A stretch of DNA of 64,000 nt from Takakia lepidozioides (GCA_030704615.1 CM060733.1:59334001-59398000); one strand, 5' to 3'; shown: positions 47,852-60,158, numbered from the stretch's first letter. Notes: generated from the letters alone by a model not told the origin. Numbers and translations are program-made.

Positions 47852-50800
47852 TTACCCAGTTTGCCCCCTGAATTTCTTCCATTTGGCGCTGATACCACCA
47901 AGGACACCACTTCGCAACTTGTAACCTTTTGGGAGACCGCCACCAACAACCTTTAAATCTTCATTTTGCTGAACAGGAATCCCAGAATGCGAGCCATTAT
48001 ATGAAACATCTTCCAGAGTACCACCAATCTGTGATACTGCTTCAGGAACACTGCTGAGGGTCCTGGCTTGCAAGTCACTGTTTGAATCCAACGCTCGAGC
48101 ACTACTACGGATCCTGCAGGCTCGCATATTCTCACACTTCGAAGGTCCTGCCTCCTGATTGGCAATGCCGCCAATCTGAGCTTGTAGATCACTACTATTC
48201 GAATCTCCTTCTGGAGAGATTTTGAACTTGTCTTCCACAACAACTTCAGCATTGATTTTTAAATAGCTTTCTGATGGAGGCGCTTCTTCAACAATTCCAG
48301 AGTATTCATCTGACTTGGAGTTTTCTGCCAAGGTTTTCTCAAACAAGCTGTCAGAATTCTCACTTATCTTCCGTGGTGAATTACTTGCTAATGCATTGTA
48401 GGCAACGGGATTTGGTTCCCCTGGACATCCAACGGCATGGTGGAGGTGCATCTCTTCAGCAACTGATTGTCTGCCCATTGAAGCAAGGGGAGGAATATCA
48501 TCTGAAATTCTGATAGCCCAGGCCGTGGCAGGTTTGGCCTCAGGAAGAGCTTCACCCAAACTCCTCAAAGGTAACAGGCGATCATGTAAGTATAGCAGAG
48601 GATGACCAGCGGGCGCCCTTTCGACCCTCACAAGATCCGACATGGTCTCCACCATTTTCCCAAGGCTTGCAAACCCTGCCGCTTTGTGGTCCAAGACATA
48701 CTGAAATCGACTTAAGAACTTTGGTTTCAACAGTCCTAGATGGTAACCATCCTTACAATCGGGGCAAGCTGTTAGCTCGATGTATAACAGCAGTCTGCAG
48801 TCTAACATCAATTTCCCCGCAAATGCATTGGCCGACAGTGGATTGTCTCTACAGTTCAAGAGAGGAGGAGACTCTCGTCTTTCTTCCCCGGCTATATAGA
48901 TTACGTGCCTCCGCCGGGAGTACTTTAACAGCCGCACAATTTCGGAGAAGTGGTTGATGAGGTCATGGAGATTGTTGAAGCCAAGGTATTTATGGTCCAG
49001 ACGAGCACCACATGCCCGCTGAAAGTCTTCCGGCACAAGTGATATGTCGTACCCATTGGGCACTCTTTCCATGAGATACAGAAGCAACTCCCTGAGCTTG
49101 TTCTTCATGTCCAATGGGCTGAATGGGGCCTTCAAATGCTCAAACACTTCGACATCTTTTGAGACCTCCTTCACATTTTTCTGCGACCCTTTCGTATTCT
49201 TGCGTACAGGCTTACTAGACTCTGCACATAGTGCTGCAGTCTTCGCGCTGATTTCAGGTTTACTCTTGGACTGGCCCCCAACCTGTTTCGTGTGAGAAAC
49301 TGGCAAGCTTGCTACTATTTTCCTTGCATTGTCAGCAATCTCAATTGCCTTTAGGTTGCTCTCGCTTGGAGGCCGTAGCAAGCCTTTCCGGGAGCTGGGC
49401 TGATGTAATGACAACTGATCTCCTGTGATGGCAACTGTAGGTTTGGGAGCAGCCTTCTTCGAATCTTTGTGTGTAGGACCTGTATAGACCAGGCTATAAT
49501 TTGGATCTGACGGAGCTGAGGACGCAGTGAGGCCTTCGCCACTGGCCAGGCTACCCCAAAACCACACTCTGGATGCTATACCAAGCAGGGATGGTGGGAC
49601 ATCCACAGTACCAGGAGGTAGTGCCAGCAGAATATTGTAGGTTTTCATTCGTAGCCGATGCAGCGCATTTGCAAAGTCGAGGTCCCCGGATATGAGCAGA
49701 AAACTTGCTGGAGGAGGGTTGTCAAGTGCGAAAATATCATGTCCACCAATATTGTCTTATTGTTTGCCTCCTTCTTTCCTGGGCACCACCCACAGTCCGT
49801 CTTGTGTAAGGATCCCAAGTGCTGCACATGAACATAATCAATGGTGATTCATAATCATATCAAGTTCCACATGCAACATTGTTCAAGGGCAAGTTATAAG
49901 TTGCACCCTGTCGCAACATCCTGCCAAGTGAGCCACTTGGCGAGGTGGTCATATCTGATGCAAGCTGCTTAGTCCTGTCAACGAGGCATCAATGTTGCTG
50001 GCAATGTATGTAAGAACCCTCGAACATCAAGTGACCAGTTGATGTGATTTTAGATTACAACCTTGTTCAATTCAATGTTGGCAGGTCCCACAGATTGTCA
50101 GTTGATCGACAGTTTAATGAGCCCCTCTGGTCCATTCGATAAATAGTTCAGGAGTTCTTACCTTGTATTCCGTTTGAACACATACATGTATGTATGACCC
50201 AAATTCTGACATTCTTATATTGAACATTCAGCTGACTGATCAGCCAAGATCACCCTCGAGAATTTTCCATGATCTAGATGGACTCTGATTGTACAGAACA
50301 TACCAATTCAAGAATCATACGCGAAGTCTGATCTTGCAGAAAGACTTGCTGCAGTGCTGACAGCTTCAGGCGACAGTACGAAAAAAACAGCATGCAGGAC
50401 CACGGAAAAGAAAGCCTATTTAGTACTGGGCACCATCTCGATCAGGTGATCACTTGTGGAATGCCCTGTAATATGGGAGTAGGTGTTATAGAAAACCAGG
50501 CAAAACCACATAGACCTCTGTTGGAGGTTTTCTCGAGGTTTTATGGATCACATCCTCACATGTGAGTAAAGCAGACGTATCAGCTGGTTCCTAAATCTGA
50601 ACTATCATGCAAGTGTATCACCTTAAGCTAAGTAAAGGAGACAACCGTCATACAATCTACCTGAGCCCACTTAGTTTCTTATTTCCAGAGCGGGAATACG
50701 ACCTGAATACAAAGTCTGCAGTACGTAGTCATCTGATCTGATTCATAAGCAATGGTCCATACATGTTGGACAACAGATGACCACTATTTGAGCCTTGCAT

Positions 50801-51078
50801 GAATGTACGAGGACACAGTCGAAAGACAAACCGGTTGGGACGTGGTGCAAGTCGATGCCTGTGCTTGACAATGCTGTTTGAACGACTTTTGGCAGCGACT
50901 GTAAGTGACCGTAGGCAGAAATGGAGATAGGCCCTTTTAAATCGGCCGCAGTCAGCGATAAGCTTACGTTGCGGGCTATGACATTGGGGTCAAGCCCTGT
51001 AGGCACAGGGCAATTCTCCATGTCCCACCAAACACATATCTTTGCTGTACTCATTGTGGAGGCGCTCCCCTTTGCCAT
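47852..51078 (-). CDS. NYN-nuclease protein with two LOTUS/OST-HTH domains, one apparent frameshift
   Basis: Exon 1 (51078-50832) encodes ICVWWDMENCPVP and HGHLQ-type NYN sequence up to HHVPTG. Exon 2 (49778-47852) follows a 1053-bp intron in phase and continues KKEANNKTILVDMIF, then FALDNPPP, LLISGDLDFANALHRLRM (second acidic site) and YNILLALPPG. Two LOTUS (OST-HTH) domains follow: one around LRELLLYLMERVPNGYDISL, one around YHLGLLKPKFLSRFQYVLDH. The C-terminal third is Ser/Glu-rich and ends VLGGISAKWKKFRGQTG. The family resembles MARF1-type RNA-binding nucleases; an RNA target is inferred. Between VDMIF and ALDNPPP (forward 49729-49735) the frame changes by one base. As the remaining 600 codons are open, this may be an assembly error or a very recent mutation. 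Confidence 0.82.
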
Positions 51079-52079
51079 CTCGAACTTCCTGGGCCCGCCA
51101 CTCGTGGCTGCAATCTTCCACGTTCATGTATACATGCTCTCATCACCGTCTACCGCTCTAACTCATGAGTAGTCATCATTACCATGCGGCGGGCCCCCGC
51201 AACGGTATCTTTTTCTGGCCACTGTCCACATGAGCACAAAAGACTTAAGAGATTAGTTATTTCAGATAGTATTGAATCAACCTCCTCTGCATGCATGCTA
51301 TGATCATCTCGGTGCTCGATCACTAGCACTTGCCTTTCAACTGTGCCATGGCATGCAGGATGTCTAAGTCTGAATATTAAACCCTTTTCTAACCTACATA
51401 CCCTTTGTCTACATGCAAGAGGTAGAATACCTGGAAGGATAGGAACAATGTGTGGGAAGCATGGGTGGACTATGCGCACCACCTTGGTTAAGTACAGCAC
51501 CCATAGGTGGACAGGCAAACTGTGCAGATCAGGTTATCCTTGCATTTCCTGGCAGTCTGCAAGCAAGCTCTTCCTTAGGATTCATCTTCATGTCATACAG
51601 GTTGGGTAATGCAGTAGGAGGGTCTTAGGACTGCACTAAACAATCTACTCCACACAAGAAAGACAGTTCTTCCCACAGTTTAGCAAACAGTGACATCTCT
51701 TTCTCACAACCAAGTAACTGAACAAGCAACTAAGGAATGATATGTCAGATGAAGAACAAGGCTAGATGATGGAAGATTCAGCTGTGGGGAGGACCCTGTT
51801 TCATGGTGAGCAGAATGGGCAAGAAGCAAAGGCTGAGTGCAGAAAAGAAATGTCAGCTTAAAAGTTTTAGAACTTTGGACAATCGTATGCAACTGCATAT
51901 GATTGACTTTCTCCAATCTCCTCTTCTGTACAACACTCACTTGCATTTGAGGATACATCAAACCTGCAAAAACTCAGCGGCATACTCAAAATTACCGTTT
52001 GAACTTACACTGTCTCTCTATCACTCTTGGCCCTCTTTCTTGTACGTAAAAACCTGACCTAATTTTTGCATTGTATTTG

Positions 52080-52241
52080 GAGGTACCTTCCCGAGCAGAA
52101 CTTGCCTCCTGTTTTTGGAGGTACCTTACAAATTTGTAAGGCCCTGCTAGGCTGGCAGGTAGGCTGGCAGGTATCTTACGTTAAGGCCCTGCTAGGTACG
52201 GTTTTCACGTTGGGGAAGGCCCTTCACTCAGGGCCTTCCCC
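52080..52241. repeat. Cluster of short direct repeats ending in a perfect hairpin
   Basis: The words TTTGGAGGTACCTT, AAGGCCCTGCTAGG and AGGCTGGCAGGT each occur twice. The cluster ends with GGGGAAGGCCC (52212-52222), an 8-base loop, and the exact complement GGGCCTTCCCC (52231-52241). Confidence 0.8.
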
Positions 52242-53840
52242 TACACAGTTCATTCCTTGAGCAATGATTGTTCTTGGCTGCTTGTGGAGGGTCCCTCTTT
52301 CTTCATTTCTTTTTCTTTGCTCTTTGAGCATTCCACAGAAAAAATATCATTTCATTCCATTTCTTCATATCTCCCTACTACTGGAAACCTCATGGGCAAG
52401 GTAATCACTGAAGCTTATTACTCATTTCTTGTAAATCTGATGCCTCGGCTCATGTTCTACTATATGAACCTCTTGCTTTCTTTGCAAACACACATGCAAG
52501 TTATTGTATGCACCCATGAGCAATTGGCAAGAAAGTGCAGGAAGGGAAGCTCACCTGCTCATCACTGTCCCACCCTTTGCGTGCTGCTCGTGCTGCGACA
52601 CCCCACACTCAACATCAAGGTGAATCTTTGAACAAGAGACAGCAAGTTCTCTAGACTCTTATGGTTGCTCTTGCCAGAAGGAATGACACCATTCCATCCC
52701 ATGCAACATCGTCAACCCTGTGTCAGTTTGGCTAATTAACTAGGTTTGTGATGGAGCTGGTTGGGTGAGTGGAGCTCTAGATTGAGAGTAAGATATTTTC
52801 TCAAATCCCTAGTCAGATTGACTTTCAGTTTATAGTTCTACAGACATGTAGGCTATTTTTCATTGGTTTTAATATTGGCTGTAGGTGTGAGGAGGACCCA
52901 GCAAGGGGAACCAAAGCCGCATACCCAGTCTGGACCAATCCCTATGTGACCCTCTATGACTCCCAATCCATCAGAAAGGGTGGCCCAGATTCTTTAGATG
53001 AGGGCCAACACCTCCCACTTGGGAGATTTAGCTAACTGACACATTCTGACGTTTGCTAGTTGAGACAGGTTTTCTTTAGAAAGTTTGAAATGATTGGAGA
53101 GACACCATTGCTGCTGGCTGTGTTGATCCAGGGTTGTAGTTGGCAGAGAGATGACCCCTTGGGCAAATGGAAATATGAGTGGTCGGGCTTTGCAGTGCGA
53201 GAGGTCTTACTGTCCCAGTAGCGATTCTTTACTGCCAGCTACAAAAGTTCAAGTTTATTGTGTCAGACTGAGAAGTTGGGCAATATATCATACCGGCATC
53301 ACGATTAAGGTTGCGAGTACGTGGCTTGAACCTCTCCTCACAGCAATCCCAAACTAGTAACTCCCCGTCGAGCACGTCTCTGCTTTCTTCAGTCTGTAAG
53401 TCGAAGCAAATCTAATAGAGAGACGACGCCAACTGAAGTGAGCGTAAATAAGTGCTCAAGAGAGCATATCAGCGTGCTGTACAGCTAATGTGGGCTAGGG
53501 TGACCTACCGTCCTTAAGCCCTCGACATCATGAGTCGAGGTTGGATGGTGTCACATGCCTAATACCAAATACCCATTTTCTGATACAATGTCCGGGGTAT
53601 TCTGATCAGTGACTGTCAGGATCATAGTCCTGTACCTCTATTCACCAACTTTCAAAATCTCAGGCTGAAGCTAAAGCCCTGGCCTCGTCGGGGTCTAAGG
53701 CACTGGGCAGATCACACACAGCAGATTGATGCTTGTGTGGAGGGTTTTCTAGAGGAAATCTGGAAAGTCCGAACACATTGTTTATATCAAGGTAAGTCCC
53801 AATAGTGGAGGAAGCCCCTCACCAAGGTAGTTTGCATGGG

Positions 53841-54126
53841 GACTACGGCCACAAGGCTATTGCAAACAATGTCTTTTGAGTACATTCTACTAGATTGCTT
53901 GCCCAGTCCTGAAAGGGGTCGGTGCCCGTAAGGGGAAGAGACGGACTCCAAAGTTTTAGCACGGTTGGAATTTCCCTCCCGTATGGCAAATATGTACTTC
54001 AAGGTGGGCCTAATAACGTTGCAAAGCATTGTCCTTTTAACTCAGAATCAATCCAAAGCTAATCTAAGCAATGTAATAGAATGTACTCTTAAGACATTGT
54101 TTGCCGTAGCCTTGTGGCCATTGACC
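53841..54126. repeat. Inverted repeat with 60-bp arms
   Basis: 53841-53900 and 54066-54126 are reverse complements with a few mismatches (shared words GGCCACAAGGCTA and CAAACAATGTCTT), separated by about 165 bp. The transcript would form a long imperfect stem. Confidence 0.8.
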
Positions 54127-55439
54127 CCACGCCCAGTTTGAGCGGAACACAAAGGGACAGAACCTACCTCTGTCAGGGGCTGACGTTGGTAGTAAGACTT
54201 AACCTTGAAGCAATGTAATAGAGAGCAAGAGGAAGGGAATGAGGTTGATAGTGGACCATGAACAGCAACTTCATACTTCATTTTTTCAAAGGCAATAATG
54301 TGCAAATTCCTTCAACATTATGGTTTCAGCAGTTGATCTTCTTGAGAAAGCATTAATTGCTTATGAAGGTAGGCTGACTGAAGCTGAGACAAAATATTTG
54401 CTGATTGATGTTTATGAATCCTACGCAATCCTTTAGAACCTCATAGTCCAATTCATCTAGTTATTTTCAAGCCACCTAGGACTAGAGGCTGACCGGAGAC
54501 ATTTGGAAGGTGTTGAAGTATGCTTGACATCTTATTGTACATACAAACTCTGGCAGTGGGTAAAGTAGGTGAGATGGCACACCGCTTTGATTTAATTTGT
54601 TGCTGAAGAAGAGGACCAAGTGCAACATTGTATTCTGCATGTTCCTTCCCATATCTGCCCCACCCAGAAACCTAGCAATTCAGCTGACCTTAACCTTGAT
54701 GCTGCATATCTATGCAGCAAGTGTGCAAAAGTGGGCTTGCTCAAACCGGGCAGGTGCAGACCTTGCTTCGAAGTATCCCACTAGAGGTTTGCTTTATTGG
54801 ACAGAGTAGAACAAGAAGAAGAAAGCACTTCAGGAAATATCAAACAGCCCAGAAACTAAGTGGCTCAATGTAGGTAGGCCAGGCTTTTCGGGTCCTCACG
54901 GCTGAAAGTAATTCATTGATTGAATGGCAATGGGCCTTCTGATTGCAATGATGCTAGCAGGTTCAAGTGAGGTAATGCAGAATTGCAAAGGAAACCAAGG
55001 AACAAGACAGTACCGTGACCAAAAGTGCAGGCAATCACCATCCTTGTGTACTTGCATTCGGTCACCATCAAATTTCCACTCGGCCACAACCCTTGCCCTT
55101 CATCTGGATGAGGAGGCTAAAATTAATATGTAAGACAGCAGACAGTGCTACTTGGTAAACATACTCACAACAAAGTTCATACCAGACTCAATCTTGGCAA
55201 AAAGAGATGCAGTAGTGTTTTTAATTGCTCACAAAAAGGCCTCTGGAGAAAAACTGCTAACTCATCAGAAATGGATGCCTCACAAATTGGGCACATCGGT
55301 ACCTTTCACCAGACAGCTTAACTTCCTACTCAGACATGTAAGCACTTCCCTAGACTAGACTTTAAATAAGGGCGCACTTGTGGGAGGGTCCTTCAGGAGC
55401 TATGACCCCCATTGCTTTTTCCATGCTTGAAAGAAATGG

Positions 55440-55862
55440 AAGCGGTGATGGCCTTCATCCAGTAGGCCCACATGACTACAGGCCAAATGTTAGTGATGAC
55501 CACTAACATTTGTGTTGCATTTGCACAAACAGTTGAATGGCCTCCTTACATACCCACAGAGGCCATATATGGGCAACATCACACTCCAAGAAACCATATC
55601 TCATTGCGACATTGTAGAACACTGACAGACACTGTTCCACATTTAGCATACATATCTACAAGGGTAATCTGTAGAATGATATATGGCAGAATCCATGTCA
55701 GTACGGACCTCTCTGCAATTTCCCATCACCTCGTTTGGCTTCACCCCTCCTGTATCATTTGTCTTATACATCTCGAAAGCCTCCCTCCCACAGCCATACT
55801 AAGCATATCCTGTCATCATCATATTCTGCGCATATGTCAAACACTTCATGGACATCCTTGAA
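55440..55862 (-). pseudogene. DYW-class PPR pseudogene fragment
   Basis: The minus strand matches, with many changes, the repeat region of the DYW gene at 11.0-13.2 kb: compare GCATACATATCTACAAGGGT here with the VDMYAKCG coding stretch there, and the block ending near GGACATCCTTG. Frames are broken. The similarity stops at about 55862, where the gypsy element begins. Confidence 0.7.
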
Positions 55863-55950
55863 TGGGGCGGAGAGGAGGGTAGCACCTGGTGAACACGTTC
55901 TCTACCCGGTTACCTTGTGGAGAGGGGGTTAGGGACATGTTCATGACCGG

Positions 55951-57644
55951 TTGAGTGTCAACACGGAGGTGCCACTAATTGTTGGGGACAGTGCCGGTTC
56001 GAGCACTAGCGATACTATTGGGTACACGAGACGAGGTGTGCGGTTTAGGCCACCTTCACCTCCTGTGTCTTCTACGGAAGGTTCTGATTCGGATTGTGAA
56101 TCAGGAGGACTCATACTGGCGGTGCAAGTTGTTTCCTTGCCATTGTTGTGGGACACAATGGAGGAGATGTATAGAGCAACCAATGGGCCACGAAGGTACT
56201 CTGGGGCGGTGGGCACCATCGAGTTGGATGATTTTATCCAAGAGTTTGATAGTTGGTGTGATTTGCAGCAAATGTGCAATCCACAACTATTTACGCCTTT
56301 CATGGCATGGAAGAGGCTGTTTCAGCACCTTGAGGGGCCGCCTATGGATGATTACCATGAGTTCAGGCGGGGGCATGAGGTTGAGATCGAGGAGTGGAGG
56401 ATGTACTGGTCACCCGACTATGTCTCCATCACTAGGGGCACTAGAGCCACGAGGGCAGTGGCTACACCTGCCGCTGCACCGGCAGCTTCAGCAAGCAGCA
56501 GTTGGACTAGTGGGACTGGTGGTACAGTAGCTACGACGTCCACCCAAGCCACTACCGCACCAGCACTAGTACCCGTGCCTGCCTTCAACCCTGTTGTGGA
56601 GTTCTTCGAAGAGTTGAGAGGGAACTACCAAGGGGTGATGACAGAGAAGTTGCGGAGCTTGCAAGAGTTCCAACGGAAGCCGACCGAGAGCTTGAGGGAG
56701 GCTTTCACTCGCATGAGACGCTTGATAAATGTAACCCAAGGGGTTACGGAAGCTCAGGCAGTCCAATTCTGGTATGGGATATTGGACAAGGAGCTGAGGA
56801 GAAGGGTACGGGATGCAACTCTCCTACAAGCAGCCCAACCCACCTTAGCAAATGTGTTTTTGCTGGCAGAGCGGATAGAGCTCAACATGGTGGGTGGTCA
56901 TGGTGGGATTTGCTAAGGAGACACCACGGGGTAGTGGTGCTCCTAGCCAATCACTACCTCAACGTACTCAAGGCAACAAGGAGGCTCAGGTGAAGCTCAG
57001 GGAAGGGCAGAGATGACCTCAGATGCAGGGGTCTCTCCCTTCATTTGTTTGCCAACAACGGGCGGATGTGGTGTGCTGGACATGTGGAGGACCCCATGTC
57101 AAGAAGGATTGCCCAGAGGGAGGCAAAGGGCCGGCACATGCACAGCCTGTACAGTTGCAGTGTGGGCATTGTGGCAAGCACGGGCATGGAGAGGCCCAGT
57201 GTTATGGTTTGCATCCTGAGTTGCGCCCAGACCAGTTCCAAGGGAACAATGGTGGACGGGGGCGAGGTGGACCAGCCCAGAGAGGACGAGGTGGCCAGGC
57301 ACGAGGTGCAGGCCAAGGGCAAGCTCAACATGGCCAAGGACGCGGAGGTCAGGGTGTTGACCCAAGGCATGGCCAACCGGCTTCAGCAGCTAGAGCAGAG
57401 GCTCGCTGCCATGGCTACAGCTCAGGTGGTACCGGCTCCAAGGCCGGATGGTCCACCTCCTGCTCATGAGGGAGGAGATATGGGAGGCATGGGATTCATG
57501 TGCGGAGCAGCACTACCACTAGTGCAGGTGGAGTCTGCTGCAGCCGTGACTCGAGGAGCAGCACGAGTTCCTGAGCCACGAGGTGTAGAGGTGGAGTTGG
57601 ATCCACAGCGTGGGGAGGCAAGCCGTCAGGCTAGGCTTCCTTAG
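55951..57644 (+). pseudogene. Gypsy gag (capsid and nucleocapsid)
   Basis: 55951-56913 encodes a capsid-like stretch with LDDFIQEFDSWCDLQQM, LREAFTRMRRLINVTQG and VQFWYGILDKELRRRV, as in retrotransposon gag. After a frame change near 56910 come two CCHC-type knuckles: CWTCGGPHVKKDC (57074-57112) and CGHCGKHGHGEAQC (57161-57202). An RG-rich linker follows, and in the third frame a short coiled coil (ANRLQQLEQRLAAM). The frame ends at the TAG at 57642-57644. No in-frame ATG precedes the capsid part until MEEMYRATN. Confidence 0.88.
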
Positions 57645-57653
57645 TCATTCACA

Positions 57654-58495
57654 TTGGCGGAGATAGTGTCGACACCATCCATGGCACCTAGTTCTCGCCC
57701 GACTGTTACCGAGGCGGAGGTTACTATGCCATTGGGGAGAGCTACATGGGTAGCACCACTACCTAGTGTTGCCAAGGCTACGGCAGCTAGTGTGCTACTA
57801 GGAGCGGCCACATCTGTGTGCCAGGCTCCATTGTTCTCGGCTACCATGATTGCGACGCCGAGGGTAAGACCAGCTGAGGTGTTCAGGCTGGCAGCTACAC
57901 TCTGTGAGAGTGGGGAGGTTACTTCATCTTCTACAAAGATAGTGGGAGGTATAGTGCCGGAGGGATCCTCGGATTTGAGGGTCAAGACTGCCACAGCGGC
58001 GCCATGGCAAGCTGCAGCTGCCAGGTTGATGGAGTTGTCAGCTAGGCCAGCCATTGAGCGCGCCATGGTTACACCTGGAGTTATCATGTTAGACAACCAG
58101 GATGGCATTTTCTGTTTGAGTGGACCGGCAGGCAAGAGGTACTGGCCATTGTGGGTCTTGTTGGACTCGGGAGCTCAGCCATTGATGCTGGGCAGAGCTG
58201 CTATTGCAGGCTTGGGCCTCACGGAGGTGGATATGGAGCCTTGTCCTTTCCAGATATAGACGTCTCTGGGAGGATCGGAGCAGGCTCGGGGCATGACATC
58301 AGACTACGGCCGGATCACCCTACAGATGGCTCAGTGATGCGAGCCAAGGCCATTGTGATAGACGCGGTCTCATACGATGTCCTGGTTGGTGGGGCAGTGT
58401 TGTACCCCATGGGCTTCACTCTGGATTGGAGGAGTCAGCTTCCTATAGGCATGCATGGCAGTCAGGGGAGAGTCGGCGTATGCAGCTCCCTGTGA
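57654..58495 (+). pseudogene. Gypsy aspartic protease
   Basis: The active-site motif LLDSGAQPLMLG has its catalytic Asp codon at 58164-58166. About 135 residues of Ala/Thr-rich linker precede it. A frame change near 58255 leads to RAKAIVIDAVSYDVLVGGAV, the flap and second hydrophobic motif of retropepsins, and another near 58480 leads into the methyltransferase frame. The protease would process the gag-pol polyprotein. Confidence 0.85.
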
Positions 58496-59982
58496 CGTTC
58501 ATAGGAGGAGTTGCGGTTGCCCAGCGAGGCAAGATGCCGACACTAGCAGCATTCACAGCGGCAGTGAGTTGGCCTGAAGAGTTGCTTGAGGGCAACGCTC
58601 ATTCAGAGGATGTGCCACCTCCGGGAGAGCAGGATGACATGTATGGTATGGCGGAGTTGCCTACCATGGTTGCTCAGACTCCATTGTGGGGCACGAGCAA
58701 GGATTTGCAGCGGGTTGCTGATCGACGGGTACAACAAGCCTAGGTGGAGGCTTTTGTACCATCAGGAGAGGAGGAGAGTGCGGGGATTGCACCAGGACCA
58801 CCTCAGTTGTCTCCATTGGACACCACATCTATTGTGTGGCAGTATCCGGATGAAGGCATTTGTCTTCTGGACTTGTTTGGCGGGATCAGCACCGGATTGG
58901 CTGCTGTGTTACAGGCAGGTGTACGAGTTCGGCGTTACCTGTATGTGGAGAGGGATGAGACTGCACGATGCATTTCACTTCACCATGTTGCTCAGTTGGT
59001 GCAGCGGTACCCTGAGTTGTTGCCGGTGTCTGCAGTTCGTGGATATCAGCAGGCCTTGCCAGCAAACATTTCGTTGCTGGGGGCGCAGGATTTGGAGCGG
59101 GTTGGCTTCATTGATCTGGTAGTGGCAGGTTGGCCCTGCCAAGGGCATTCATCAGCCGGGCATGGCAATGGATTGCGAGACTCGAGGTCGGGTCTGTTTT
59201 GGGAGATGGTGCGGGTTTTGCGCCACTTGCAGCTTCATCAAGCTGTATCTCCAGCATACATCTTGGAGAATGTGCCACTGATGGGCGATTCTCGGGCCAG
59301 AATGATGGCCAGTGTGCATCAAGTCCAGTCGTGGCTTGGGTCAGCAGTGTTCTTAGATGCAGCTACAGTGGGGTCACAGGCTCATCGTCCACGGCTATGG
59401 TAGACTAACTTAATGCCACCCGCACTGCTCAAGCGTGCATTTGATGGGGTGCAGCGGCCAGCACATCTCACAGTGGATAGCATTCTGGACACAGGGAGGC
59501 AATCTCAGCGTGTGAGACACGATGACTGTTTGCCTTTGGCAGTGGTCAACAAGGTGGCTCAACCGCGAGCAGCATTACCTACACTGCTCAGCTTCCCAGG
59601 ATCGCATGCTTTCCGGGATTGTGGACCTGGCCTCATGTGGGATGCTCAATTGCAGCAGTTAGTGGAGCCTAATGCTGACGAGCATGAGAGGGCAATGGGT
59701 TTTACCACTAGTACCACGGCGGTGCCGTCTCTTTCTGAGGCAGCACGTCATCAGGTGTTGGGGCAAGCAATGGATCTCAATTGCTTGACCTGCATTATCA
59801 GCTTGGCTATGGCTGAGCAACGCAGAGTGCGGAGTACACTTCCCTCGCTGGTCTCTCTGCCTACCGAGACGGTACAGGCAGTGAGTGGGGGCGAGCATGT
59901 GAGGACCATGGGTGTAGGCATCCATGGCACACGTAGGAGGTGCTCGAGGTTCAGAGGGAGTTGGCAGCCAGGGTGGCGGTGA
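58426..59982 (+). pseudogene. Cytosine-5 DNA methyltransferase domain in pol (DNMT3-like order)
   Basis: One frame runs from the end of the protease through the whole domain, interrupted only by TAG at 58741-58743 and 59401-59403. Motifs in order: I, CLLDLFGGISTGL (SAM binding, about 58858); IV, GWPCQGHSSAGHG with the catalytic Cys codon at 59137-59139; VI, LENV with Glu at 59266-59268; VIII, QAHRPRLW just before the second TAG; a target-recognition part with GPGLMWDAQLQQL; IX/X, ERAMGF and ARHQVLGQAMDLNCL. The order is canonical, not permuted as in DRM enzymes. FGGISTG, GLMWD and the HRPRLW-TNL phrase recall DNMT3. The second TAG sits where the family has Trp. It would methylate cytosine in DNA; target context cannot be inferred. 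Confidence 0.93.
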
Positions 59983-60158
59983 TGGATGAGGTTGGGGATT
60001 TTTCTCGGGTTGAGGAAGTCCTCGAGGATGAGATGATGGGGCAGGATGAGGCTTTGTCATTGACTGAGCAGGCAGGGAGTACTGCTCAAGAGGTTGCAAC
60101 ATAGCAGCCACTGGACGCGTCCTTTACCTCTAAGCCCACTGGACTTAAGGTTGCAGTT

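Larger units (their letters stand above)
51079..55439. other. Intergenic sequence
   Basis: No convincing gene. Three local structures are listed separately: a perfect 11-bp hairpin at 52212-52241, short direct repeats just before it, and a 60-bp inverted repeat at 53841-54126. Confidence 0.45.

Noticed and set aside
57641-58135. Minus-strand 164-codon frame in the gypsy element
   Set aside because: Shadow of the Ala/Thr-rich linker before the protease.
58744-59982. Methyltransferase as a host gene or bacterial contaminant next to the element
   Set aside because: It shares its frame with the protease end, lies between protease and RT, and shows the same type of TAG decay as gag, RNase H and integrase.
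58744-59982. Methyltransferase as a DRM-type enzyme
   Set aside because: DRM enzymes have permuted motifs; here motif I precedes IV, VI, VIII, IX and X.
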